Made by a program: the position numbers and the translations under genes. From NCBI RefSeq assembly GCF_907164915.1, contig NC_061868.1, forward strand, positions 20,889,819 to 20,953,818: a DNA stretch of 64,000 nucleotides, written 5' to 3'. Source of the stretch: Impatiens glandulifera (lineage: Eukaryota > Streptophyta > Magnoliopsida > Ericales > Balsaminaceae). A model generated the notes under the pieces. The model was not told the DNA's origin, made no database searches, and was given only the letters and a program-made list of their open reading frames with translations. Shown here piece after piece: positions 47,556-58,415 of the stretch. Every line of letters starts with the position of its first letter. Within the stretch, counting starts at the first letter, position 1.

Positions 47556-49383
47556 TGTTGGGTAAAATTATTTTGACTAAGAGTCAAAGTATTTTGAATA
47601 ATGGAATTTTGATGATGTGTTGGTATGAAAGTTAAACTAAGCCGTTTAATCGTTTTTGGTGCAAGAGTATCGAAAACATGTTATATTAGACTAAGTCTGA
47701 ATTAGGTTCATTAGACTGATTGACCATTAGATGTATTGAGTTAGACGTGCAGTCTAATAGACGTATTTAGACATGCAGTCCAATAGATACGTAGTTAGAC
47801 GTGTAGTCTAATGGATACGTAGTTAGAGGTGTAGTCTAACGGATACGTAGTTAGACGTGCAGTCTAACAGATACGTAGTTAGACGTGCAATCTAACGGAT
47901 ACGTAGTTAGACGTGCAGTCTAACAGATACATAGTTAGACAAGTAGTCTAACGGATACATAGTTAGACGTACAATCTAACCGACGTAATTGGACGTGCAG
48001 TCTAACGGATACGTAGTTAGACGTGTAGTTTAACAGATACGTAGTTAGACGTGTAGTCTAACGGATACGTAGTTAGACGTGTCGTCTAACAGATGAGAGT
48101 GATACGTGCAGTCTAACTCCTTCAGATTAGTCTGAAGGGAACGGTAGTTAGACGTGTCATTTAACAAGTGAGAGTTAGACGTGCAGTCTAACTCTTTCAG
48201 ATTAGTCTGAAGTGAGACGTAGTTAGACGTGCCGTCTAACAAATGAGAGTTAGACGTGCAGTTTAACTCTTTCAGATTAGTCTGAAGGGAGATGTAGTTA
48301 GACGTGAAGTCTAACTCCTTCAGTTTAGTCCGAAGGGAAACGTAGTTAGACGTGACGTATAATAGATGAGAGTTAGACATGCATTCTAACTCCTTCAGAT
48401 TAGTCTGAAAGGAACTGTAATTAGACGTGTCGTCTAATCCCATTAGACCAGGTGGTCTAATGGATCCTTCTATTAGACGTGGACGTCTAATTTCATTAGA
48501 CTTGTAAGTCTATGTGAAAAACATATAATGCCATGCTTAAGCAGTTGCTTGAAGCTAGCATCTGTCTACCCACGATCAACTAGTTGTATGCTACTCCTAC
48601 TCCACTTTCTAGTGCAAATCAGTACGACAGCCAGTTGCAACCAATTAATTAATGCCACGTAAGAAAATATTCTTCCCACTACTTGTTTTTTGCAGAAATA
48701 TCCTAGAAGAATATTTGGCGCACTACCAGATTGGTACGGCCACGATCCTGGAGCTTAGAGTATGTTGTACCTATGTACTATGGAGGCGTTCCAATGGAAG
48801 TTTGCCACATGTCCTTATAGAAGATTCGACCGTTGGTACCTGCTCTCTATTTAAATATTTTCAAGGACAACGGATGAATCATCAATCTATCGATAGCCAG
48901 AGAATCATACGCGAACATACAAGATGATACATGAACGAATTGCTTTATTGCTATACTGTGTGTTTATCAAGAGAGATATAGAATCAAAGTATTGGCTAGC
49001 TGAGTGATATTCTTCAATATACTGTAAGTTGAACAGAGTCTGTTCCGTTCAACAGTGTGCTAGTTTTACAATTGTATTTGATTCTAAGAAAAGTATAGTG
49101 AATCCTCCCGGTGGTTGGAAGAAGGAGTGACGTAGGAGAGTTTTGCTCCGAACATCCATAAACAAACTGCTGTGTCATTTACATTCTGTCATCTTCTCAT
49201 TCATTGGTTCTTAGCTTCAAACCTGAGCAAACGTTTCTGCACTTAAATCGTTCAAGAGTTTACAAGGGTTTGTGTAGAATAGAAAGTGATATAAATCCCT
49301 AACAGGATTTCTATGAAATCGTTTTTCCGAAGCCATCATCAATAGTCAGACCTCCATCTCTATTGATTACGCTGATCATATCA
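47556..49383 (+). mobile_element. H3 5' LTR (1828 bp)
   Basis: TGTTGGGTAAAATT...CTGATCATATCA. Array at 47735-48500, TATA-like CTATTTAAAT (48847-48856), then stem CTTCC..GGAAG and GGAGTGACGTAGGAG (49124-49162). Left target bases CTGTC (47551-47555); the right copy is outside the window. The interrupted sequence is the H4 LTR. Confidence 0.92.
47735..48500. repeat. Palindromic array of H3 5' LTR
   Basis: Same GTTAGAC/GTCTAAC arms as H1 but read on the other strand, with TACGTA linkers in the first half (about 47740-48100) and a second half in which units alternate with the palindrome CTTCAGATTAGTCTGAAG. It ends with a near-perfect 24-bp palindrome at 48440-48463 (arms CCATTAGACCA and TGGTCTAATGG). 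Confidence 0.9.
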
Positions 49384-49397
49384 ATTGGTATCAGAGC
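49384..49397 (+). promoter_or_regulatory. H3 primer-binding site
   Basis: ATTGGTATCAGAGC directly after the LTR; initiator-methionine tRNA type. Confidence 0.92.
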
Positions 49398-49428
49398 TCT
49401 GTTTCTATTCTCAAGCTTTTACTAAGAA

Positions 49429-50602
49429 TGTCAACCATAACCAAAGATTTCAGCGCTACTGCAATCCTCACATTCTCTAAAGAAAACTATATCGTGTGGA
49501 AGAAGAGAGTTTGAGCTCATCTCTCATCTCTTCATGATGACATGTGGAGTGTTATCACAAATGGTCCTATCAAGATCGATAAGGAGAAATCTGAATGGAC
49601 CAGTGAAGACAAGAGGAAGAACAATCTCAAAAACATGGCTTTAGATGTTCTGTACATATCTCTTGTTGATAGTATGTTCAATTACATCATCGAGTGTGAT
49701 ACTGCTAAGGAGATCTGGCACAGACTCACTCAACTATGTGAGGGAAATGAGAAAACCAAGGAGAACAAGATTATGTTGCCACTCAACAGTTTGACAATTT
49801 CAAAATGCGTCCCAGAGAAACAATGAATGAGTTCAACACAAGGTTTAGCCAAATTGTCTCCACTCTATTTATTCTTGGCAAGACCTATAGCAACAAGGAG
49901 CTTGCTATCAAGGTCATGCGTGCTCTTCTAAGGGAATGGGACATAAAGGCGATGTCTATGAGGGAATCCAAAGACCTCAATAAGATTTCGCTCTTCGATT
50001 TGTTCGCTGATCTCAAGGCCTACGAGTTCGAGTTGAACTCTATTATTGAAGAAGATTAATCCACATCCATTATCATTGCCAAAGCGTTGGTGACTTCTGA
50101 AGAGCCTCCTACCGCTCCTGATATGAAGACAGCAGCTTAACTGTGATGCTATATCTCTCTTCGTGAAGAAGTTTGGCGACGTCATAAAGAAGAGCAACTC
50201 TAACTCAAGCTCTTCAAATTCTAATGATAATAAGAAATCCAAAGCTAATGTTAAGTGTCATAATTGTGGCATTTTAGGTCATTACCAATCGGAATGTTAG
50301 AAGCCGAAGCGTGAAGAGAAGAAAAATGACAATGAAAAGGAGCTGAAGGCTCTTATGGCAGGGGACAAGAAGAACAGACGAAATCACCATAATTCTGACT
50401 TTTCATCTAGCGACAGTGATGAAGACGAGGTGGCTTGCTTCATGACAAGAGAAGAAGAAGAAACTCAGGAAACTGAGGTATTTGACTTCTCCTTTGAAAA
50501 TATGTCAAGGGAACAACTAGTAGCTTCACTAGATGACATGGTCATAGAGTACATAAAGCTAGCAGAATCCCTAAATGAAACAAAATCTTCACCCAAAGTG
50601 TC
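49429..50602 (+). pseudogene. H3 gag, first part
   Basis: ATG at 49429 (MSTITKDFSATAILTFSKEN). Stop within the KKRV.AHLSS stretch, then open through GPIKIDKEKSEWTSEDKRKN and IECDTAKEIWHRLTQLCEGN; frameshift near 49800 to RPRETMNEFNTRFSQIV and ESKDLNKISLFDLFADLKAY; stops near 50059; knuckle CHNCGILGHYQSEC near 50260 complete but followed by a stop; acidic tract and FSFENMSREQLVASLDDMV. It is interrupted at 50602 by H2 and resumes at 60203. Confidence 0.88.
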
Positions 50603-52143
50603 TGATAGGATCGGCGTAATCAATAGAGACAAAGGTCTGGTTATTGATAACGGCTTAGAAAAAACGATTTGATAGAAATCCTGTTAAGGATTTAGATCAC
50701 TTTCTATTTTTCATAAACTCTTGCAAACTCTTGATCGATTCAAGTGCGAAAACTTTTTCTTAAGTTTGAAGTTAAGAACCAAGAATGAAAAGATGACAGA
50801 AAGAAACAACACAACTATTTGTTTATAGATGTTCGAAGTTAACTTTCCTACGTCACCCCTTCTTCCAACCACCAGAAAGATTCACTAAACTTTCAACGAA
50901 TTAAATACAATCGCACGTCTAGCTCACCGTTGAACAGAACAGACTCTGTTCAACTTTACAGTATGAAGAATATCACTCAGCTAATACAATGCTTTGATTC
51001 TAACTCTCTCTTGATTGAACACTCAGTAAAAGCAAGAAAGCAGCTCACTCAATATGATAGTTTGTATGCTTAAGATAGAATAATCTCAGTATCGATAGAT
51101 CGATGATTCTTCCGTTGTCCTTGAGGATCTTTAGATAAAGGGCAGATACCAATGATCGAATCTTCCATAATGACACGTGGAGAGCTTCCATTGGACGCCT
51201 CTATAGTACACAACAGACTCTGAGCACTAGGATCGTGGCTGTACCATTCTAGTAGTGCGCCAAATATTCTTCAAGGATATTCTTGCAAAAACAAGTAGTA
51301 GGAAGAATATTTGCTTATGTGGCATTAATCAATTGGTTGCAACTGACTGTCGTACTGATCTTCACATAAGACAGATAACATACAACTATTTGATCGTGGG
51401 TAGACGGGTGCTAGCTTCAAGCAACTACTTAAGCTTAGCATAAGACGTATTTCACGTAGACAACCTCGTCTAATGAAATTACACGCCCCCATCTAATATC
51501 AGGATCCATTAGACCACCTGGTCTAATGGGATTGGACTTCACGTCTAATTACAGTTCACTTCAGAATAATTTGAAGGAGTTAGACTGCAAGTCTAACTTT
51601 TATTAGTTAGACTGCACGTCTAATTGTACTTCCCTTCAAACTAATCTAAAGGAGTTAGACTACACGTTTAACTCTCACTAGTTAAACTGCACGTCTAACT
51701 CCGTGTGTTAGACTGCACGTCTAACTACGTATGTTAGACTGCATGTCTAACTCCGCTAGTTAGATTGCACGTTTAACACCGCTAGTTAGACTGCACGTCT
51801 AACTACGTCTGTTATACTGCACGTCTAACTCCGCTAGTTAGATTGCACCTCTAACTCCGCTAGTTAGACTGCACGTCTAACTCCGCTAGTTAGAATGCAC
51901 GTCTAACTCTGCTAGTTAGACTACACGTCTAACTCTGCTAGTTAGATTGCACGTCTAACTCAATGCATCTAATACCCAATCAGTCTAATGAACCTCATTA
52001 AGACTAAGTCTAATATAATTTGTTTTCTATACACCTGCACCAAAAAAAATTTGACGACATAGATTGAGTTTTATATACATTCATCATCAAAATTCCAATA
52101 GTCAAAATACTTTGACACTTAGTCAAAATAATCTGACCCAACA
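50603..52143 (-). repeat. H2 3' LTR (1541 bp)
   Basis: Minus-strand TGTTGGGTCAGATTATTTTG to the TATCA end at 50603. Array at about 51450-51965 with 26-bp units (linker CTCCGCTA). 24-bp palindrome at 51506-51529. About 240 bp shorter than the 5' LTR because the array has fewer units. Confidence 0.92.
51450..51965. repeat. Palindromic array, H2 3' LTR
   Basis: Arms GTTAGAC/GTCTAAC around TGCAC, period near 26 bp in the later portion, including CTTCAGAATAATTTGAAG-like inserts early on. Roughly 11-12 regular units. Confidence 0.9.
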
Positions 52144-52160
52144 ATTTCCCCCTTTTTGAT
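52144..52160 (-). promoter_or_regulatory. H2 polypurine tract
   Basis: Minus-strand ATCAAAAAGGGGGAAAT abutting the 3' LTR. Confidence 0.88.
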
Positions 52161-52333
52161 GATGTTGTTAAAACTTTTGCATAGATAACAAATTAAACAT
52201 TCATCATATAAATAAGAACTAAAACTTGTTCATCCATCTTACATAAAAACTTTTCAAAACCACCAATATTCAGAAACCATGTTTAGAAAGACAAAATCAT
52301 AAACTCTTAGAAGAATAGTTTAAGGAGAAGAGA

Positions 52334-55300
52334 TTATTGGCCTTCCATTTTCACTAGAGGATCAATTGGGAAGCATGATCCTTCATAGATGAGATCTTCA
52401 CCAGTTAACAGGTTTTGGAACGGAGGAAGAGTGCGTCCACCACGACCACTTCCACTATTTCGCCCACCATGATCGTTGTCAGTACTTCGACTTCCGCGAT
52501 CACTTCCACTACTTCGGCCTCCGCCTCTTTTAGTTGGCCTTGGGTTGTCATCATTAGTTGGCCTTCGCTTAAATCTGGTGTCGGTTGCCGCACCGTCGCC
52601 CCTTCTGTCTCTAACAGCCTCGCCCTGAGTGATGAGATTCGGCTCTTTCTCAACAGCTTTAGCATTCTCTTCAGCTTGAAATTTCCTTGCAAAGGAATCT
52701 ACGTACTCTAGTCTTTCAGCCTCTATTCTTCTCATGCTTCCTTGAATTTCAACAAACTGATTTTGAACCAAACCCATACCTTCCATAACCACTCTTAAAA
52801 GATCAGATTGATCTATCTTTAAACGTTCATCATGTTAGATTGTCGATTGAAGAGTTTCTTTTCCAATCATAAAAAATTTGTATTGGAAAAGTTTTCTTCT
52901 TCAAAGCTTTCTCCAACTCATTATGAGTTTTAACAAGATCAGCAAAGTTCTTCTTTTCCTCCTTCTAGGTCTTCATGATTTTCATCATGTTAGATTGCAT
53001 AACTAACATATTCTTCTAGAGCGTTGTTAACAAATGTTACATCGACTTTATGAGATTTAAACTATCAGCCGAAGATCCTTCATTAGATGAATTCTCTTGC
53101 GAATCTGCTGCAACGATATGAATGGGGCTGATGTTGATATGAATTTGCATGGACTGCTCAGGTTCATCCTTCTCTGATTCACTATCAGATTTATCTTGTT
53201 CTTCTTCCAACTCTTTCTCTGCCCTATCAATCCTTTCGAGCAAGTTTCTTGAACTGTGATAAGGATTGAGAATATTCTCATGGATATTAGCAGCATTGAT
53301 ATCGGGAAATGGTAGAAGCTTGAATGTTCGAGCATTTTGATCGTGTTCCCCCTCAGATGTGGAACTCTTCACTGCTTCTTTGTCTTTTGAGGCCCCCCCT
53401 CTGATCTGGCAACCTAACACTGAGTAACTTTAGCCTCTTTTTCTTAAGATGCCTCTGTTCGGAAAACAGGGGATTCCACCACTTCTTCTTCATGGATAAT
53501 AAGAGCTTGAACAGGCTCTTCAACAACTTCTTTTTCTTGAATTACAAGAGTTTGAACGGGCTCTTGATCAACATCTTCTTTAAGAGCTTGAACAGGCTCT
53601 TGAATAACTTCTTCTTCTTCAATAGATGGGTTCGATTGAATAGGTTCCTCGGCTTGCTCAATAGAGGGTTGAGGCAATAGACGATTTTCTTATGCAAAAA
53701 AACTTCCAAGTTCAATCAGATGAGCAACAGTTTGCTCATCTTTATCTGCAGCAGGATCATCAGAGATGTCCATTCGTTTATCTTCATTTAAGGAACTACC
53801 AAATGGGCTATCTCCTGAGAAGCTTGCACCATGAATGTACCGTGTAACCACCGAAATATAATCCTCCATGATCTCGTCCAATCTCTTCAAAGCTTTTGCT
53901 TCTGCTTCAGCACCTCTCTCAATAGGATTGAAGTTGGCTCTTCTGGCCTGGAGAATAGGAAAGAGAGCTCTTCCTCTCAAGTTTATTTTCACTAGCTCTT
54001 TTATCTTAAGAACTTCATACACTTCTAAATTCTTAGCCCACTTCAAGACCCTTTTCTCATTTTTGACGAGCTGCAACCAATGACTGGTTATTCATTTGCC
54101 TTTGATGACCTCAGTGTACTTAATAGATATTCTATTCAGTACCCAAGTATGGAAGATCTTTATCTTTTCAGCAGCAGCAACCTTGACTTGATCCATGATG
54201 AGGTCAACAATACACGTTGCCTCAGAAACTTCCTCATCATGATTCATAGCAACATCCTTCCCTTTTTAGATCACTTCGATGGGTTTTGGAAAGGGTCTTG
54301 GATCACTTCGATTAGTCTTCTTATGTTCACCATCAGCAGCAGAGTTAGGAGCGGGACCTTGCTCTGGTTCAGCACTTTCTGTAGCACCCGCGGCTACAAG
54401 ATCAGGTTGATGAACATGAGACACAACACTGTAAAGAATTTCAGTAGTTGGACCAACTAGCTCAACAGTTGGCCCGACAGAAGATTCCTTAACAGGAGTA
54501 AAATCGGACTTATCATGTTCCAACTAAGGAACATTGAATTTGGGAACTTCAGCTAGAGATTGGGGATAGGTTACCTTCAATGACGCTTTAATATTTTTAG
54601 ATGCGCGGGGCGCCTTTGAATTTTCTCCTTTAGAAACAAAGGACCTTGAAGATCTCTGCAACTGACTAGCAGTAGAAGACAGGGGAGACATGGGAATGGT
54701 GGTAAGTTTGACTGGACCTTGCCTGAATCTAGAATCAACTATTCCAAAATCATTCTACGGGGAGCTCTTAAGGCTGGTAAAATTAGCTTCAGACTCGTTC
54801 ACAGTTTTGGTTCGTTTGGCTCCTGCACACAGGATAGAGGCCGCTGGATGTTTGGACCAGGTTACAGACCTTCCTGTTGTTTGTTGGCTGGAAAAGACTC
54901 TTTGTTGTTGTTCATTCTGACTAGGGTGTTAGCGACTGTGAAGATAGTATACACCCTGGTCGGGTTAATTGGTTCAGAATCCTCCATCGGGACTCCCAAA
55001 TGCTACAGCAATCGACTTAGCTGAGCAGCAAAGTTTATGCTCTCCTTGTTCTCCTGGTTGATTGAGAAGCAAAGGTTCTGTAACAGCGTTGAGGCCCATT
55101 TGACCTGAATCCTCTTTGAGATGGTAGACATATAGTCAAACCGATCTTGAGTATAGAGATTGAACGACCCAGCCTTCCCCTGAAGCGCTCTGGTCACCAC
55201 ATCATTCAGCAAAATGAACTGTGGTTTGAGAGCCTTCTTACTCCCATTAAGTCGAATAGCTGAACCATCGGCTGAGAAGACCGTCTAAATTTCCTTTGTC

Positions 55301-55617
55301 ACCTCCGATGGTAGATGTCGGTTGAACGTATGCCCTTCTAATAGATGTTCAAAGAACTCCGCATAGACCGCTTCGTTGAAGGAGATTTCTGTTCCATTTA
55401 CAGTTGCTACAATAGAATCACCCACCATTATTGCAGATTTGAAGAACTCCCTCACTTCTTTTTCGTGGAAGATGAACGGCCCTCTTAGATACTTTCCCAG
55501 ACCGGAATATTCAAGGGATATGAATATTTCGACCACCTCATGCTGATCGAACGTGTAAACGGAAGGAAAATCCACCTGCAAAGTACAATGACCAAGCGTG
55601 ATTCTCTTGTTTCTCAT
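52334..55617 (-). pseudogene. H2 ORF2, large accessory gene with frameshifts
   Basis: ATG at 55617: MRNKRITLGHCTLQVDFPSV, then SLEYSGLGKYLRGPFIF, KEVREFFKSA and FNEAVYAEFF (residues about 30-105). Next come KALKPQFILLNDVV, GSFNLYTQDRFDYM and NQENKESINFAAQLSRLL (to about 55010). The middle (54520-54270) has VGPTVELVGPT; 54076-53690 has a charged region KWAKNLEVYEVLKIKELVK with ILQARRANFNP and HGASFSGDSPFGSS; 53677-53444 has degenerate repeats around EEPVQAL. The end (52792-52334) is coiled-coil-like, then RGG/SG-rich (RGGGRSSGSDRGSRSTD) and stops at KMEGQ. A few stops and frame changes, so probably not translated in full. In total about 1090 codons. No signal peptide or membrane segment: it does not look like an envelope protein. 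The Arg-Gly tail suggests nucleic-acid binding (inference). Confidence 0.78.
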
Positions 55618-55750
55618 TTTTCAGAAGAATATGAACAGGCACACAGAGAACGAAGATTTTTGAGAGAGAAAATCGGAGAAATCTAGGGTTCTTAGAAATC
55701 TTGAGTGAGAAAAAGTTTTCAATCTCATGCAAAACTGTCTTTATATAGAC
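55618..55750 (-). promoter_or_regulatory. Putative internal promoter and leader of H2 ORF2
   Basis: Minus strand TATATAAAG (about 55738-55746) sits about 125 bp before the ATG. The leader includes GAACCCTAGATTTCTCCGAT, with a telo-box-like AACCCTAG, and CT-rich TTTTCTCTCTC, as in many plant gene leaders. H3 has the same elements at 61650-61787. Confidence 0.6.
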
Positions 55751-55974
55751 TACCAAGAGTCATATAGGATAACCGTCGTTTTTCCTAGGGGTATGGCCCA
55801 TCAATTAACTTTTAGACGTCCTTTCCAAAGAGTCATCATTATATTGAGGGTATATTAGTCAATCTCTCTTGACAATGAAAGACATGTGTCTTCATGTTAT
55901 TCGGAGATGACTATTTTTATGTTTGAGTGGAAAAAATAGATATCTCCTCACGTGGGACAGCTGTCCTTGATCGG

Positions 55975-56345
55975 TCTAATACACACGTAGTTAGACGTTT
56001 TTCTTACTACATCCATCTATGAAAACTAATCGTCTATTAGACGCATGGGTCTATTAGACACAAGCATCTAATCACGTGTCATATATATACGTCTAATGTT
56101 TATTAGACGTGTACGTCTAATTACGCATGAACAACACGTATTAGACGTATGTTTGGTTAAACGTGAGCATCCACTTGCTGTTAACGTAAAAACGTCTAAC
56201 ATCTATTAGACGTATACGCCTAACTACACAGGTTTTAAACCAAAACATATAGACTTAGATGCATAGAGTGTAAGCAAAAATACGTCTAAGTACATGCCTC
56301 TTCCTTTAGACGACTTCGTCTAATAGACCGATTAAGGCCTTTCGT
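55975..56345. repeat. Spacer palindrome cluster of H2
   Basis: Irregular run of TTAGACG/CGTCTAA pairs upstream of the ORF2 promoter, including ATTAGACGTGTACGTCTAAT. Equivalent to 10840-11225 and 61085-61440. Confidence 0.8.
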
Positions 56346-56470
56346 CTGAGTGTATCTTTTTTTTCAAAATAATTTTTCCCTCTCATTTTGTGCATGTAAA
56401 AAATGAATAAACATATGTTTTAAGGTCCTTAGGACCAAAAGTAATTTTAATACAAAAAACAAAGAAAAAC
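56346..56470. other. Uninterrupted site equivalent to K2 insertion point
   Basis: The stretch around CTCATTTTGTGCATGTAAAA is the paralogue of H1 sequence on both sides of K2 (CTCAATTTA / TGTATGTAC), confirming that K2 inserted there without other change. Confidence 0.75.
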
Positions 56471-56603
56471 ATTTAGTCTTCTGGAATGGCAAAGGCCATT
56501 GCTGATCTTCTAAGATTTATACTCAAAAGAGTATTCTCGATGCTTTCTTCATGCAGCCCTCTTGCATCACCTACATAAGAAACTATTTACAAACTTTTGT
56601 ACC

Positions 56604-58372
56604 CATATTCAATTGGTTCATCGATCAATGAGTCCCTTAGGAATCTATATCTCAGATATTCTAATGGATTTTCCATTTTATGTTGTGATTAATGCGTATG
56701 ATTTTGACTTAGCAAACGACTTCCTGCTAGCCAATGATCCCTTAGCTTTTTAAGAATACTTTCTTTATAACTCATTGACTTTGAGTAAGGTTTTAGATTG
56801 TCAGACCTGTTAGCTGCTTATAACTTATTTTTCAGCCAGCTAACGGTCGACGTAATATAAATTATTTCATTCTTAAAAACTACTTCTTCATGAATGGGAT
56901 CATATTTAATATTAGTCAAACTTCCTTTAACAAAGCTTATTGGCCTAAGCTTGTCATTCGATGAGTTTGACTTTTTGCACGACAAGTTTGAGTCAAGCCA
57001 TCAAATCCTAAACCGGATCTAGATCCAGCAGGTTATAACATCCTGATCTGATATTTGACAGCTTCTCTAGACCTTGTCCATGCACTGACAACATAGTTTA
57101 ACCTCTTGTTTTCAATAGAAATAGTTTGAATCTACTCTTTAGGCATCTCATTCTTAGATGAGATCTCCGCAAACTTTTTTTTAAAAACATTTGTTTCAAA
57201 AATTTGAGGTAACACAGGTAGAGACACTTCATGTGACGATTTTGTTTTATTTAGGGATTTTGTTAGCTTTTTGTACTCTATGACCATGTCATCTAGTGCA
57301 ACTACCAGTTGTTCCCTTGAAAAATTTTCATAAGAGAAGTCAAATACCTCAATTTCTGAGTCTCTTCTTCATCTTCTTTTTACATGAAGTAAGCCACTTC
57401 TTCGTCATCACTATCACTGGATGAGAAGTAAGAATCACGGAGGTTTCGTCTGTTCTTCCCATCACCTACCTTAAGAGCCTTCAGCTCTTTTTCATCATCC
57501 TTCTTATCTTCACGTTTATGCTTCCGACATTCCAATTGGTAATGTCCTGCAACGCCACAGTTATAACATTTAACATTAGCCTTGGATTTCTTATTATCAT
57601 TGGAATTTAAGTTAGAGTGTATTTTCATGAAGTCGCCAAACTTTTTCACGAAGAGAGACATGGCATCTCTGCTCAGTTGCTGCGCCGCCATCTTCACTTC
57701 AGTAGTTATTGGTGACTCTTCCGCAGTCACCAACGCTTTGGTAATGATAATGGATGTGGATTGACCTTCTTCAATCCTATAGTTCAGCTCGTACTCGTAG
57801 GCCTTGAGATCAGCAAACAAGTCAAAGAGAGAGATCTTGTTGAGATCTTTGAATTCCCTCATAGCCATCGTCTTTAATATCAAGACCTTAATATCAAGCT
57901 CCCTGTTGTTATAGGTATTGCCAAGGATAGATAGGGAGCAGACAATCTGACTGTATCAGGTGTCGAATTCGTTCATTGTTTCACCAAGATGAATCTTGAA
58001 ACTGTCAAACTGTTGAGTGGCACACATGATCTTGTTTTCCTTGGTTTGCTCGTTGCCCTCACATAGTTGGGTGAGTCTGTCCCAGACCTCTTTAGCAGTA
58101 TCACACTCGATAATGTAGTTGAACATGTTATCATCGAGAGATCTGTACAAAACATAAAGAGCCATGTTGTTGAGGTTGTTTGTCCTCTTGTCTTCACTGG
58201 TCCATTCGGATTTCTCCTTATCGATCTTGATAGGATCATCTGTGATGACACTCTACATGTCGTCATGGAGAGAATAGAGATGAACACGGTCGCTCTTCTT
58301 ATACATGATATAGTTTTCCCTAGAGAAAGTGGGAATAGCGTTAGCACGGGCATCTTTGGTTATGGTCAACAT
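56604..58372 (-). pseudogene. H2 gag (SIRE-like Copia Gag)
   Basis: ATG at 58372 (MLTITKDARANAIPTFSREN). A stop in DDM.SVITDDP; then DKEKSEWTSEDKRTNN, CDTAKEVWDRLTQLCEGNEQ and GETMNEF. 57883-57380 carries FKDLNKISLFDLFADLKAY, an intact CCHC knuckle CYNCGVAGHYQLEC and acidic YFSSSDSDDEEVAYFM. The C-terminal third is frameshifted but ends with SKSYALITT and IPKGLIDR near 56604. Same order as H3. The 5' position after the primer site and the knuckle identify it as the nucleocapsid-bearing Gag. Confidence 0.88.
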
Positions 58373-58401
58373 TCTTGGAAAAACTTGAGAACAGAAACAG
58401 A

Positions 58402-58415
58402 GCTCTAATACCAAT
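58402..58415 (-). promoter_or_regulatory. H2 primer-binding site
   Basis: Minus-strand ATTGGTATTAGAGC, one change from the initiator-methionine type. Confidence 0.88.

Noticed and set aside
48045..48443. Repeat protein with SNYVSLQTNLKELD units on the minus strand
   Set aside because: By-product of the palindromic LTR array; its copies in other LTRs are not open.
52334..55617. ORF2 as a retroviral-type envelope gene
   Set aside because: Position after gag/pol in SIRE elements made this tempting, but no signal peptide, membrane span or cleavage motif is visible.
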